From assembly GCF_005222785.1 (NCBI RefSeq), contig NZ_STGH01000001.1, positions 372,001 through 436,000 of the forward strand: a DNA stretch of 64,000 nucleotides. Reading direction: 5' to 3'. Each line of letters opens with the position of its first letter. Within the stretch, counting starts at the first letter, position 1. Below, in pieces: positions 25,989 to 33,754 of the stretch. A model generated the notes under the pieces. It was not told where the DNA came from and ran no database searches. It saw only the letters and a program-made list of their open reading frames with translations. Both the position numbers and the translations under genes were made by a program. The stretch is from Rhodobacter sp. SY28-1. GTDB taxonomy: Bacteria; Pseudomonadota; Alphaproteobacteria; Rhodobacterales; Rhodobacteraceae.

Positions 25989-26429
25989 ATGCGGGTCGCG
26001 GTTCAGTCCGAGGCTTTCGATCTGGGGGCCGAGGTGTCGGCTTTCACGGCGGCGGTTCGGGGGGTGGGGGCGGTCGTCAGCTTTACCGGTCTGGTGCGGG
26101 ACGAGGGCGGGGCGCTGTCCGGGATGGAGATCGAGCATTATCCGGGCATGACCGAGAAGGCGATTGCCGGGATAGCCGGAGAGGCGGTGCGGCGCTGGGC
26201 CCTGGCTGACGTGCTGGTGATCCATCGGTATGGGAAGCTGGCCCCGGGCGAGGCGATCATGATGGTCGCCACGGCGGCGCCGCATCGGGGGGATGCTTTC
26301 GCGGCGGCGGAGTATCTGATGGACTACCTGAAAAGCCGGGCTCCGTTCTGGAAGAAGGAGCTTTCGGCCGGGGGTGAGGCCTGGGTGGCGGCGAAGGATG
26401 CTGACGAGGATGCATTGAAGCGGTGGTAG
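25989..26429 (+). CDS. moaE: Molybdopterin synthase catalytic subunit MoaE
   Basis: A 146-residue subunit that adds two sulfurs to precursor Z to form molybdopterin. SFTGLVRDEG, IEHYPGMTEK, VIHRYGKLAPGE and the active-site lysine region LKSRAPFWKKE are conserved. It starts one base after moaD. It ends the long plus-strand block that began at the heparinase gene. Confidence 0.97.
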   Translation: MRVAVQSEAFDLGAEVSAFTAAVRGVGAVVSFTGLVRDEGGALSGMEIEHYPGMTEKAIAGIAGEAVRRWALADVLVIHRYGKLAPGEAIMMVATAAPHRGDAFAAAEYLMDYLKSRAPFWKKELSAGGEAWVAAKDADEDALKRW

Positions 26430-26511
26430 TGTCCACGCTGGGCGGATCGTCTTGCGTCAATGAAATCAGGGCTTTGCTTGTGGCCGTTCAGCAGGTGTTA
26501 ACCGTGGGCGG

Positions 26512-26549
26512 CCCCTCACCCTGACCCTCTCCCCCAAGGGGAGAGGGGA
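26512..26549 (+). repeat. Repeat family A copy 3
   Basis: CCCCTCACCCTGACCCTCTC with the complementary GGGGAGAGGGG arm. It is nearly identical in its left arm to copy 1 at 11001. It lies between the convergent moaE and P1 peptidase genes. Confidence 0.75.
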
Positions 26550-26572
26550 CACTTGGGGCCGCGGTCGGCGCT

Positions 26573-27565
26573 TCACCGACTGAAGCGGGACTGCCAGGTC
26601 GGTTGCAGGTCCAGGGGTTCGGATCGAGCCAGATAGACTGCCCGGGCGATGGCGCGGGCGAGGCAGGTGGCGGCGGCGTGGCCGAGCTGGAAGGCGTCGG
26701 TCAGGGGGTCGGCGAGGGGCTTGCCACCAGTCGCGACGCTGAACACGAGGTCCCCGTCCAGGGGCGTGTGCGAGGGGACGAGGGCGCGGGCCATGCCGTC
26801 ATGGGCGGCGACAGCCATCCGTTGGGCTTGTGCCTTGGTCAGCGTGGCGTCGGTGGCGACGATGGCGATGGTCGTGGCCTCGCCCAGCCGTTTGCGGGGG
26901 AGAGGGGCGTCCTGCGGGACCATCGGCGCGGGGCCGAGGCCGCCGAATTCGGTGCCTTCCTCCCATGGGGCGGCCCAGAAGTGGGGGGTCTCACCCACAG
27001 TGGCCTGTCCGAGGGCGTTGACGACGACGAGGGCGCCGACGGTTAGACCGGAAGGCAGGACGCAGGAGGCAGAACCGAGGCCGCCTTTCAGGGTGCCGGT
27101 CATCGCTCCATATCCGGCGCCTGCGCTGCCGAGGGCGAAGTCTTGCGACGCTGTGTCGAAGGCGCGGCGGCCGAGTATTGGGTAAGGGGATTGGGTCCAG
27201 TCCTTGTCGCCGCCATTGAGCAGGTCAAAGACGATGGCGCCGGGGACGATGGGGACGCGGACGGCGCCGACGGCAAAGCCACGCCCGGCCTCGCGCAGGG
27301 CTTGCATCACGCCTTGGCCTGCGTCGAGGCCGAAGGCGGAACCTCCTGCGAGGAAGATGGCGTCGATGTCCTGCACCATGCGGTCGGGGGCGAGGAGGTC
27401 GGTTTCCCGGGTACCGGGCGAGCCGCCCATGACGTGGACGCTCGCCACGAAGGGCTGGTCGGCGGTCAGGACAGTGACGCCGGATTTCAGCCGGGCGTCG
27501 TCAGCGTTGCCGACCCGGAGGCCGGGGACGTCGGTGATGAGATTGCGGGGGCCAGGGCGCATCAT
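26573..27565 (-). CDS. P1 (S58/DmpA) family peptidase
   Basis: A 330-residue protein of the DmpA-like P1 family of N-terminal nucleophile aminopeptidases, which mature by self-cleavage. NLITDVPGLRVGNADD at the start, GGSAFGLDAGQGVM, and the conserved GTLKGGLGSAS region that precedes the expected cleavage area are visible. Substrates in the family range from D- and L-aminopeptides to beta-peptides, so specificity is open. The start is one of two adjacent ATGs (27565 or 27562). Confidence 0.9.
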   Translation of the reverse strand: MMRPGPRNLITDVPGLRVGNADDARLKSGVTVLTADQPFVASVHVMGGSPGTRETDLLAPDRMVQDIDAIFLAGGSAFGLDAGQGVMQALREAGRGFAVGAVRVPIVPGAIVFDLLNGGDKDWTQSPYPILGRRAFDTASQDFALGSAGAGYGAMTGTLKGGLGSASCVLPSGLTVGALVVVNALGQATVGETPHFWAAPWEEGTEFGGLGPAPMVPQDAPLPRKRLGEATTIAIVATDATLTKAQAQRMAVAAHDGMARALVPSHTPLDGDLVFSVATGGKPLADPLTDAFQLGHAAATCLARAIARAVYLARSEPLDLQPTWQSRFSR

Positions 27566-27578
27566 TGGGGCTCCGGGC

Positions 27579-27622
27579 CAAAACCCTTCGAAGGGTTTTG
27601 CAAATTCCTTCGAAGGAATTTG
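27579..27622. repeat. Repeat family C copy 2: two abutting perfect palindromes
   Basis: Two 22-bp perfect palindromes placed end to end. The first has arms CAAAACCCTTC and GAAGGGTTTTG (27579-27600); the second has arms CAAATTCCTTC and GAAGGAATTTG (27601-27622). The CAAATTCCTT arm is the same as in the pair at 16546. It lies upstream of the P1 peptidase start and downstream of the cupin stop, so it could end the cupin transcript. Confidence 0.85.
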
Positions 27623-27644
27623 GCGAGGGGCGCGGCAGGGCGCA

Positions 27645-27995
27645 TCAGATGTGGACCTTCGTCGCGGCGGTGGCGGGGTCGCCGGTGTTGGGGGTGCCTG
27701 CCGGTTCGATCAGGAGGAGGTGGGTTTCGACCGTCGCACGGGGGCGGTGCTGCATGCCTTTGGGGACGACGAAGACCTCTCCCGGTTTCAGGGTGACCGC
27801 GCCGTCGGGAAGGTCAATGGTCAGCTCTCCACTGAGGACCAGGAAGAAATCGTCGGTGTCCGGGTGATCGTGCCAGACGAACTCTCCCAGCACCTTCACG
27901 ACCATCAGGTCATGGCCGTTGAAACTGCCCACGATCCGGGGCGACCAGTGGGCGGTGAAAGTGGAGAGTTTCTCGGCGAGGTTGATCGGGGTCAT
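27645..27995 (-). CDS. Cupin domain protein
   Basis: A 116-residue single cupin. Motif 1 is WHDHPDTDDFFLVLSGE, with two histidines and the glutamate; motif 2 is PGEVFVVPKGMQHRP, with the last histidine. These residues would hold one metal ion. The ATG at 27995 follows a good AGGAGG site. Function is not assigned; members act as small dioxygenases, isomerases or binding proteins. Confidence 0.88.
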   Translation of the reverse strand: MTPINLAEKLSTFTAHWSPRIVGSFNGHDLMVVKVLGEFVWHDHPDTDDFFLVLSGELTIDLPDGAVTLKPGEVFVVPKGMQHRPRATVETHLLLIEPAGTPNTGDPATAATKVHI

Positions 27996-28049
27996 CGCGG
28001 CCTCCTGCTTGGGGCAGGATAGGCGGGTGGCTGGGGCGCGTAAATGGCG

Positions 28050-28115
28050 GCTCCTCGTCCGCCTCCGGCTTCTCGTCGCGAGAGGCAGCGACAAGCAACG
28101 GCGGAGCCGAGGAGC
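28050..28115. repeat. Long imperfect hairpin (family E copy 1)
   Basis: GCTCCTCG (28050-28057) pairs with CGAGGAGC (28108-28115), and TCCGCC pairs with GGCGGA inside it after a 2-base bulge. It lies between the zinc-ribbon gene and the cupin gene. The CTCCTCG theme recurs in the hairpins at 42516 and 49360. Confidence 0.5.
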
Positions 28116-28134
28116 AATTCTGGGGTGCGTTTCG

Positions 28135-28473
28135 TCAGAAGTCGAAGATGTCGCTCAGGAAGCTTTCCTTGCGCTTCTTCTTGTAGCCGTACTTGTAATC
28201 GTCGTCGTCATAGTCCTTGTGCCGCCGACGGTCGTCATCGCGGTAGCGGGGCTCGGGCTGGTAGACCGGGGCTGCGGTGGGGGCGGCGTGGTGCTGCGTG
28301 GCGGCTTGCGGCGTGGGGGCCGGGGCGGCAGCGGGGCCGCCGAGGGAGCGTTCGATGATCTTGTCCAACTCGCCCCGGTCAAGCCAGACGCCGCGGCATT
28401 TCGGGCAGTAGTCGATCTCGACCCCGCCACGGTCGGCCATCACCAGAACCTCGTTGTCTACCGGGCAGCGCAT
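28135..28473 (-). CDS. TFIIB-type zinc-ribbon protein
   Basis: A 112-residue protein. Residues 1-45 are a zf-TFIIB domain (CPVDNEVLV...DYCPKCRGVWLDRGELDKI), with three cysteines CP-V, CPKC and the GVWLD turn. A low-complexity Ala/Pro/His linker and a highly charged Asp/Arg/Lys/Tyr tail (YRDDDRRRHKDYDDDDYKYG) follow, ending in FLSDIFDF. Such proteins are widespread and uncharacterised. The ATG at 28473 has a GGAG site 6 bases upstream; ATG at 28485 is the alternative. Confidence 0.87.
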   Translation of the reverse strand: MRCPVDNEVLVMADRGGVEIDYCPKCRGVWLDRGELDKIIERSLGGPAAAPAPTPQAATQHHAAPTAAPVYQPEPRYRDDDRRRHKDYDDDDYKYGYKKKRKESFLSDIFDF

Positions 28474-28712
28474 GACTTTCTCCATTCCTGTGTCAGGGCG
28501 TTAGATGGGGTCGCAATTGCGCCTCGCAAGGGTCGGAAACGCTCTTGCGCGAAATGCCGCGAGGGCGCATGGAAGGGGGGAGCCGTGGCGATGGCGTCGC
28601 CGCAGGGGTTTTCCGCCCCGACGCTTGCAGTTGATGCTGCTTCCGTCCTGTACGCCGGGACCTTTCGGGGTTCCTGCGGCCTGTCCCGGACCCCTGCACA
28701 TGAGGTCTGGAA

Positions 28713-29927
28713 ATGTCGTTGAACCGTCCCGAGATGTACCGCTTTCACAATGGCGGCAAGAAGGACACGCTGCCCTTCGCCGATCAGGAATACCATGACC
28801 GGCTGGAAGGCCTGCGCGAGATCATGGAGATGCACGAGCTGGACGCGGTCGTCCTGACCAGCATGCACAACGTGGCGTATTATTCGGGGTTCCTCTACTG
28901 CTCGTTCGGGCGGCCCTATGCCTGCGTGGTGACCAAGACCCAGTGCGTGACCATTTCTGCAGGCATTGACGCGGGCCAGCCGTGGCGGCGGTCGATCGAG
29001 GACAACATCACCTACACCGACTGGACCCGCGACAACTTCTGGCGGGCGGTGGTGTCGGTGGTGGGCACCGGCAAGGCGGTGGGCTGCGAGGCCGACCATC
29101 TGACGATGGAGCGGGCCGAGAAGTTCAACACTTTCCTGAAGCCGAAGCGGGGCATGGATATTGCCCCGGCGACGATGCACCAGCGGATGATGAAATCTCC
29201 GGCCGAGATCGCGCTGATCAAGCACGGGGCGAACGTCGCCGACGTGGGCGGCTATGCGATCCGCGATGCGATCAAGGTCGGGGCGACGGAGCTTGAGGTT
29301 TCCATTGCGGGTCGTGACGCGATGGAGCGCGAGATCGCCAAGCGGTTCCCGGATGCGGAATACCGCGACACCTGGGTCTGGTTCCAGTCGGGGATCAACA
29401 CGGACGGGGCGCATAACCCGGTCACGAACCGGAAGCTGAAGCATGGGGATATCCTGTCGCTGAACTGCTTTCCGATGATAAGCGGCTATTACACGGCGCT
29501 GGAGCGGACGCTGTTCGTGGGCGAGGTGGATGATGCCAGCATGAAGGTCTGGCAGACCAACATCGACAGCCACGAATTCGGGATGAAGCTGCTGAAGCCG
29601 GGTGCGTCCTGCGCCGAGATCACCATGAAGATCAACGAGTTCCTGGCTGAACGGCAGATGCTGCAATACCGGACCTTCGGCTATGGGCACTCGTTCGGGG
29701 TGCTGTCGCACTACTATGGCCGCGAGGCGGCGCTGGAGCTGCGCGAGGACATCGACACGGTGCTGGAGCCGGGGATGGTGATCAGCATGGAGCCGATGCT
29801 GACGATCCCCGAGGGGATGCCGGGGGCGGGCGGGTATCGTGAGCACGACATCTTCGTCGTGACCGAGGACGAGCCCGAGGATATCACGCATTACCCCTAT
29901 GGGCCTGCGTTCAACGTGGTGGGATAA
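28713..29927 (+). CDS. Creatinase (creatine amidinohydrolase)
   Basis: A 404-residue enzyme of the pita-bread (M24) fold that hydrolyses creatine to sarcosine and urea. I recognise close agreement with Pseudomonas creatinase along the chain: YYSDFLYCSFGRPYA-like YYSGFLYCSFGRPYA, ITYTDWTRDN, MHQRMMKSPAE, TWVWFQSGINTDGAHNPVT with the catalytic histidine (residue 234, His232 in Pseudomonas), YYTALERTLF, FGYGHSFGVLSHYYGREA and GAGGYREHDI. The metal ligands of M24 peptidases are absent, as in true creatinases. No creatininase, sarcosine oxidase or urease gene lies beside it. Confidence 0.92.
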   Translation: MSLNRPEMYRFHNGGKKDTLPFADQEYHDRLEGLREIMEMHELDAVVLTSMHNVAYYSGFLYCSFGRPYACVVTKTQCVTISAGIDAGQPWRRSIEDNITYTDWTRDNFWRAVVSVVGTGKAVGCEADHLTMERAEKFNTFLKPKRGMDIAPATMHQRMMKSPAEIALIKHGANVADVGGYAIRDAIKVGATELEVSIAGRDAMEREIAKRFPDAEYRDTWVWFQSGINTDGAHNPVTNRKLKHGDILSLNCFPMISGYYTALERTLFVGEVDDASMKVWQTNIDSHEFGMKLLKPGASCAEITMKINEFLAERQMLQYRTFGYGHSFGVLSHYYGREAALELREDIDTVLEPGMVISMEPMLTIPEGMPGAGGYREHDIFVVTEDEPEDITHYPYGPAFNVVG

Positions 29928-29963
29928 GGCTTTGGGCCGGGGTCAGACCCCGGCCCTTTCCGT

Positions 29964-30218
29964 TCAGGCGCGCTTGATGACGCGGATGAGGAGCAGCAGG
30001 ATCACGGCGCCGAGGGTGGCGGAGATGATCGCGCCAGCGATGCCGCCGCCAAGGCTGATGCCGGCGTAGGGCAACAGGAGGCCCGCGATGAAGGCGCCGA
30101 CGATGCCGACGACGATGTTGCCGATGAGGCCGAAGCCGTAACCCTTGACGATCAGGCCTGCGAGCCAGCCCGCGACGGCGCCGATGATGAGCGTGATGAT
30201 GAGTGCTTCGATGGCCAT
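29964..30218 (-). CDS. GlsB/YeaQ/YmgE family stress response membrane protein
   Basis: An 84-residue protein with three hydrophobic, glycine-rich segments (LIITLIIGAVAGWLAGLIV, GLIGNIVVGIVGAFIAGLLL, AIISATLGAVILLLLI). This is the transglycosylase-associated or GlsB/YeaQ family, small membrane proteins often induced by stress. The ATG at 30218 has a GGGGA site. A sequence matching the general stress sigma factor EcfG promoter lies 45 bp upstream (30263-30287), which fits the family name. Confidence 0.93.
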   Translation of the reverse strand: MAIEALIITLIIGAVAGWLAGLIVKGYGFGLIGNIVVGIVGAFIAGLLLPYAGISLGGGIAGAIISATLGAVILLLLIRVIKRA

Positions 30219-30262
30219 GGTGGTCCCCTTTGCTGCCGCTTCTGATTTGAGCGGTATACCAC

Positions 30263-30287
30263 AACGCGCGGAAATCCGCCGGGTTCC
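30263..30287 (-). promoter_or_regulatory. EcfG-type (general stress) promoter of the GlsB gene
   Basis: On the minus strand, GGAAC (30287-30283), a 16-base spacer, then CGTT (30266-30263). This matches exactly the GGAAC-N16/17-CGTT pattern known for alphaproteobacterial EcfG sigma factors. The -10 element lies 45 bases before the start codon of the stress membrane protein gene. Confidence 0.6.
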
Positions 30288-30441
30288 CTGATGCCGGGGC
30301 CGATTGCGCAGAATCGAACAGGAATCGCCGTCCAGACCAGCTTCGACCGGGAAGATTCGGAAAAGCTTGCATTTTTGGACTTGACGCATCGGCATGGCCA
30401 TGGCGCAAGTGGGATAGCTGCCCTTACATGAGTCTGCCAAA

Positions 30442-31314
30442 GTGTCCCATTCCCTTGCCCGGATCTTCGCGATCCTCGCCCTTCCGTTGCTTGCCGCCTG
30501 CGCGGGCACTGCGAAACAGAAAGCTCCCGAGGCTGTGCCGGGGTATGAAGGTGTTCAGGACGCGGAGTTCTTCATCGAACCCGTGCCCGCGAAGTACCTG
30601 CAGGATGGCAACATCCGGACCGAAGTGTCCTATTCGGGACCAGAGGCGCCGGGGACCGTCGTGGTCGATACCTTCGCGCGGAAGCTTTACCTGGTGGGCG
30701 AGGGTGGAACGGCGACCCGCTATCCCATCGCGGTCGGGCGCGAGGGACTTGCGTTCCGGGGCAGTGGCGTGATCGGGCGCAAGGCGGAATGGCCGTCGTG
30801 GCAGCCAACCGCGAACATGATCCGCACCCGGCCCGACCTTTATGCGGCCTATGCCGGCGGGCTGCCGGGGGGGCTGCAGAACCCCTTGGGCGCGCGGGCG
30901 CTGTATCTGTATCGCGGCGGGCGGGATACGATGTTCCGGATCCACGGCACCTCGGACGCGGCCTCGGTGGGTCACGCGACGAGCGCGGGCTGCATCCGCC
31001 TGTTCAACCAGGACGCCATCGACCTTTACAATCGGGTGCCGAACGGGACCCGGGTGAAGGTCCGGACCGAGGCGGAAAGCCTGGCCATCGAAGGGCCGCA
31101 GATGCTGAACGCCTATGGCCACATGGTCCCGGCAACGCCGGAGAACGAGGCGAAGAAGGCAAAGCAGGCAGAAATGCTGGCCAAGCAGGAGGCACGCGAC
31201 AAGGCGGCTGCCGAGAAGGCCGAGAAGAAGCGTCTGGCTGCCTGCGCCCGTCGCGGCATCCCGGATGCCGAGTGCCTGCCGACGCAAGCTGTCAGTGTCG
31301 GCACCGCTGGCTAA
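30442..31314 (+). CDS. L,D-transpeptidase family lipoprotein
   Basis: A 290-residue predicted lipoprotein (lipobox LLAAC, cysteine near residue 20) with a YkuD catalytic domain. The active-site motif runs from HGTSDAASVG to TSAGCIRL, with the nucleophile cysteine in SAGC. The family cross-links peptidoglycan or attaches proteins to it. The C-terminal 60 residues form a charged alanine-rich helix (KKAKQAEMLAKQEARDKAA) and a short cysteine-containing end. The start is GTG at 30442. It overlaps the convergent cupin gene by 4 bp at the 3' ends. Confidence 0.9.
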   Translation: MSHSLARIFAILALPLLAACAGTAKQKAPEAVPGYEGVQDAEFFIEPVPAKYLQDGNIRTEVSYSGPEAPGTVVVDTFARKLYLVGEGGTATRYPIAVGREGLAFRGSGVIGRKAEWPSWQPTANMIRTRPDLYAAYAGGLPGGLQNPLGARALYLYRGGRDTMFRIHGTSDAASVGHATSAGCIRLFNQDAIDLYNRVPNGTRVKVRTEAESLAIEGPQMLNAYGHMVPATPENEAKKAKQAEMLAKQEARDKAAAEKAEKKRLAACARRGIPDAECLPTQAVSVGTAG

Positions 31315-31652
31315 ACGCGGATGACGTAATCCTTCAGGGTGGTCTGCACGACCTCCCATGTTCCTTCGAACCCCGGGCGGATAATCAGGCTGTCGCCCGG
31401 GTGCAGCTGGGTGACGCTGCCATCCGTGCCGGTCAGGATCGAATAGCCGGACAGGATGCGGAAATACTCCCATTCGGAATAGCTGACGCGCCACTTGCCG
31501 GGGGTCGATTGCCAGAGCCCGGCGTATAGCCCGTCGCTTTCTTCGAGGTTCCAGGTGCTGTGCACCGGATCGCCCGAAATCAGCTTGGCGGGATCGGGGC
31601 GGGTGATGTCGGGGGCGGTGCCGTCGCGGCTGACGCGCTGGATCAGGGGCAT
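31311..31652 (-). CDS. Cupin domain protein (DUF861/ureidoglycine aminohydrolase-like)
   Basis: A 113-residue single-domain cupin of the Cupin_3 kind: STWNLEESDGLYAGLWQSTPGKWRV, then SEWEYFRILSGYS and HPGDSLIIRPGFEGTWEV. That pattern is shared by small cupins annotated as ethanolamine utilisation or ureidoglycine-type proteins, but the biochemical role of the stand-alone forms is not known. A good AGGAGA site precedes the ATG. Confidence 0.85.
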   Translation of the reverse strand: MPLIQRVSRDGTAPDITRPDPAKLISGDPVHSTWNLEESDGLYAGLWQSTPGKWRVSYSEWEYFRILSGYSILTGTDGSVTQLHPGDSLIIRPGFEGTWEVVQTTLKDYVIRV

Positions 31653-31807
31653 GGGTGTCTCCTTTCCCGGTATTCACGATGGGCGGTGGGGTGCGGTCAA
31701 CCCTGTGACGCTGCGGTCGGCGGTGCTGCGCTGCGGCGCAAATTTGTTGCGGCGGCGTTTCGCTTGTGCCCATATGGCGGGCAGAATGTGAAAGCGGAGG
31801 CCTTGCG

Positions 31808-32644
31808 ATGAGCGCCACGTCCCCAGTCCGGCCTGTGCTTCCCCCCGACATCCGCGCCCGCAAGGGTGGCACGCCGCTGGTGGTGCTGACGGCCTATTCC
31901 ACTCCTGTGGCCCGGCTGGTCGACGCGCATTGCGACATCGTGCTGGTCGGGGATTCGGTGGGCATGGTGATCCACGGGTTGCCGTCCACGCTGGGCGTGA
32001 CGATAGAGATGATGATCCTGCACGGGCGGGCTGTGGTTCGGGGTGCGCAGAAGGCGATGCCGGTGATCGACATGCCCTTCGGGTCCTATGAGGAAGGCCC
32101 GCAGCACGCGTTCCGCAATGCCTCGCGGCTGATGGCTGAGACGGGGGCTCCGGCGGTGAAGCTGGAAGGCGGGCAGCACATGGCCGAGACGATTGCGTTC
32201 CTGACCCAGCGGGGTGTGCCGGTGATGGCGCATGTCGGCCTCACGCCGCAGTCGGTGAACACCTTGGGCGGCTACAAGGTGGTGGGCCGGGCCGAGGAGG
32301 CCGAGACGGTGATGGCGGATGCCAAGGCAACCGAGGCGGCGGGGGCGTTTTCCATCGTGCTGGAGAAGGTGCCGGAGGGGCTGGCGGGGCGGATCACGGC
32401 GGCCTTGTCGATCCCGACTATCGGCATCGGGGCCGGGATCAATTGCGACGGGCAGGTGCTGGTGGTGGATGACATGCTGGGGCTGTTCACCGACTTCCGG
32501 CCGAAGTTCGTGAAGCGCTATGCGGAGCTCGGGCAAGTGGCGGATGAGGCGATTGCGGCCTATGCGGCCGAGGTGCGGTCGCGCGCCTTCCCGGCGGCGG
32601 AGCATTCGTTCCCCGATGTGCTGCCCGCCAAGGAGAAGAAATGA
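31808..32644 (+). CDS. panB: 3-methyl-2-oxobutanoate hydroxymethyltransferase
   Basis: A 278-residue TIM-barrel enzyme that adds a hydroxymethyl group from methylene-tetrahydrofolate to 2-oxoisovalerate, the first committed step of pantothenate synthesis. [49 protein letters not shown] and IGIGAG are family hallmarks. The ATG at 31808 is chosen over 31766 on conservation. The stop overlaps panC by 4 bp. Confidence 0.97.
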   Translation: MSATSPVRPVLPPDIRARKGGTPLVVLTAYSTPVARLVDAHCDIVLVGDSVGMVIHGLPSTLGVTIEMMILHGRAVVRGAQKAMPVIDMPFGSYEEGPQHAFRNASRLMAETGAPAVKLEGGQHMAETIAFLTQRGVPVMAHVGLTPQSVNTLGGYKVVGRAEEAETVMADAKATEAAGAFSIVLEKVPEGLAGRITAALSIPTIGIGAGINCDGQVLVVDDMLGLFTDFRPKFVKRYAELGQVADEAIAAYAAEVRSRAFPAAEHSFPDVLPAKEKK

Positions 32645-33480
32645 TCCCGATCATCCGGACGGTGGCGGACCTGCGCGCGCTGGCGCGGGGCTGGCGGGCG
32701 AAGGGCGAGGTGATCGGCGTAGTCCCCACCATGGGCGCGCTGCATGACGGCCACCTGTCGCTGGCGCGCCGGGCGCGGGCGGAGTGTGACCGGGTGATCA
32801 CGACGATCTTCGTGAACCCCAAGCAGTTCAACAACCCCGAAGATCTGAAGAAATACCCCCGGACTTTGGAGGCCGACGCCGAGTTGCTGGGCACGGTCCC
32901 GGTGGACGCGATCTTTGCGCCCCCGGTCGAGGAGGTCTATCCCGAGGGCTTCATCACCAACGTCACGATGCAGGGCGTCGCGCAGCCGCTGGAAGGCTAC
33001 ATGCGGCCGGGGCATTTCGACGGCGTGGCGACGGTGGTGACCAAGCTTTTTGGCATGTCCTTGGCCGACAAGGGGTATTTCGGCCAGAAGGACTGGCAGC
33101 AGTTGCAGGTGGTCTTGCGGCTGGTGCGCGACCTGAACGTGCCGGTCGAGGTGGTGGGTTGCGAGACGATCCGCGAGGCGGACGGGCTGGCGATGTCGTC
33201 GCGCAACGTGCGGCTGACGGCAGAAGGGCGGGCGAAGGCTCCGGTCCTGTACGCGGCGATTACCCGGGCGGCGGAGGACATCCGGGCGGGCCATGCCGAC
33301 CGGATGGCGATCCGCGAAGCGGCGGAGACGATGCGCGAAGCGGGGTTCGAGCGGGTGGAATATATCGAGCTGCGCGATGCCGAGACGCTGATGCCGTCCG
33401 ACGATCCGCGGCGGCCACGGCGGATGCTGGCGGCGGCCTGGATCGACGGGGTCCGGCTGATCGACAACATCCCGGTGTGA
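32641..33480 (+). CDS. panC: Pantoate--beta-alanine ligase (pantothenate synthetase)
   Basis: A 279-residue ATP-dependent ligase that joins pantoate and beta-alanine. The HIGH-like motif is [10 protein letters not shown], the KMSK-like motif is AMSSRNVRL, and [28 protein letters not shown] and FGQKDWQQL are conserved. It forms a two-gene operon with panB (4-bp overlap). Confidence 0.97.
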   Translation: MIPIIRTVADLRALARGWRAKGEVIGVVPTMGALHDGHLSLARRARAECDRVITTIFVNPKQFNNPEDLKKYPRTLEADAELLGTVPVDAIFAPPVEEVYPEGFITNVTMQGVAQPLEGYMRPGHFDGVATVVTKLFGMSLADKGYFGQKDWQQLQVVLRLVRDLNVPVEVVGCETIREADGLAMSSRNVRLTAEGRAKAPVLYAAITRAAEDIRAGHADRMAIREAAETMREAGFERVEYIELRDAETLMPSDDPRRPRRMLAAAWIDGVRLIDNIPV

Positions 33481-33556
33481 CGGTCGGGTATCTGGCGGAG
33501 CGCTGGCGCGCGAGCCTTTTGTCTCGTCGTCGGGCTGCGCCTCCTCCTCGGTCGAT

Positions 33557-33607
33557 GGGGGCATTCTGCCCCCAAACCCCCTGAGAGTATTTGGCCAAGG
33601 GCAAATG
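33557..33607 (+). repeat. Repeat family B copy 2
   Basis: GGGGGC-attct-GCCCCC hairpin, then ACCCCCTGAGAGTATTTGG and a GGGCAAATG end. It is the same architecture as the copies at 11932, 36301 and 53491. It lies between panC and the AAA+ cluster. Confidence 0.75.
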
Positions 33608-33697
33608 CAGCGGGGCGGGATTCCGCGCTTGGCGGGGAACGCGAGTTGTTGCAAGACTTGGGGCGTTCGGCGGTGTCCGATTAATCGGGGCCGGGAT

Positions 33698-33731
33698 GAT
33701 GTAATTCGCTGTTACATCACTATGTGATGCA
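33698..33731. promoter_or_regulatory. Overlapping inverted repeats upstream of the AAA+ cluster, operator-like
   Basis: Three half-sites in a row. GATGTAA (33698-33704) faces TTACATC (33712-33718) across 7 bases. CATCAC (33715-33720) faces GTGATG (33724-33729) across 3, extended by one more pair at 33713/33731. The array ends 23 bases before the first start codon of the cluster, a typical operator position. The regulator is unknown. Confidence 0.5.
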
Positions 33732-33754
33732 AACGTGGTTCAACGGAGGGTCGG

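Noticed and set aside
28713-29927. Call as DMSP lyase DddP or Xaa-Pro peptidase, both M24-fold proteins common in this group
   Set aside because: The sequence follows creatinase over its full length, including NTDGAHNPVT and GHSFGVLSHYYGREA, and is shorter than DddP.
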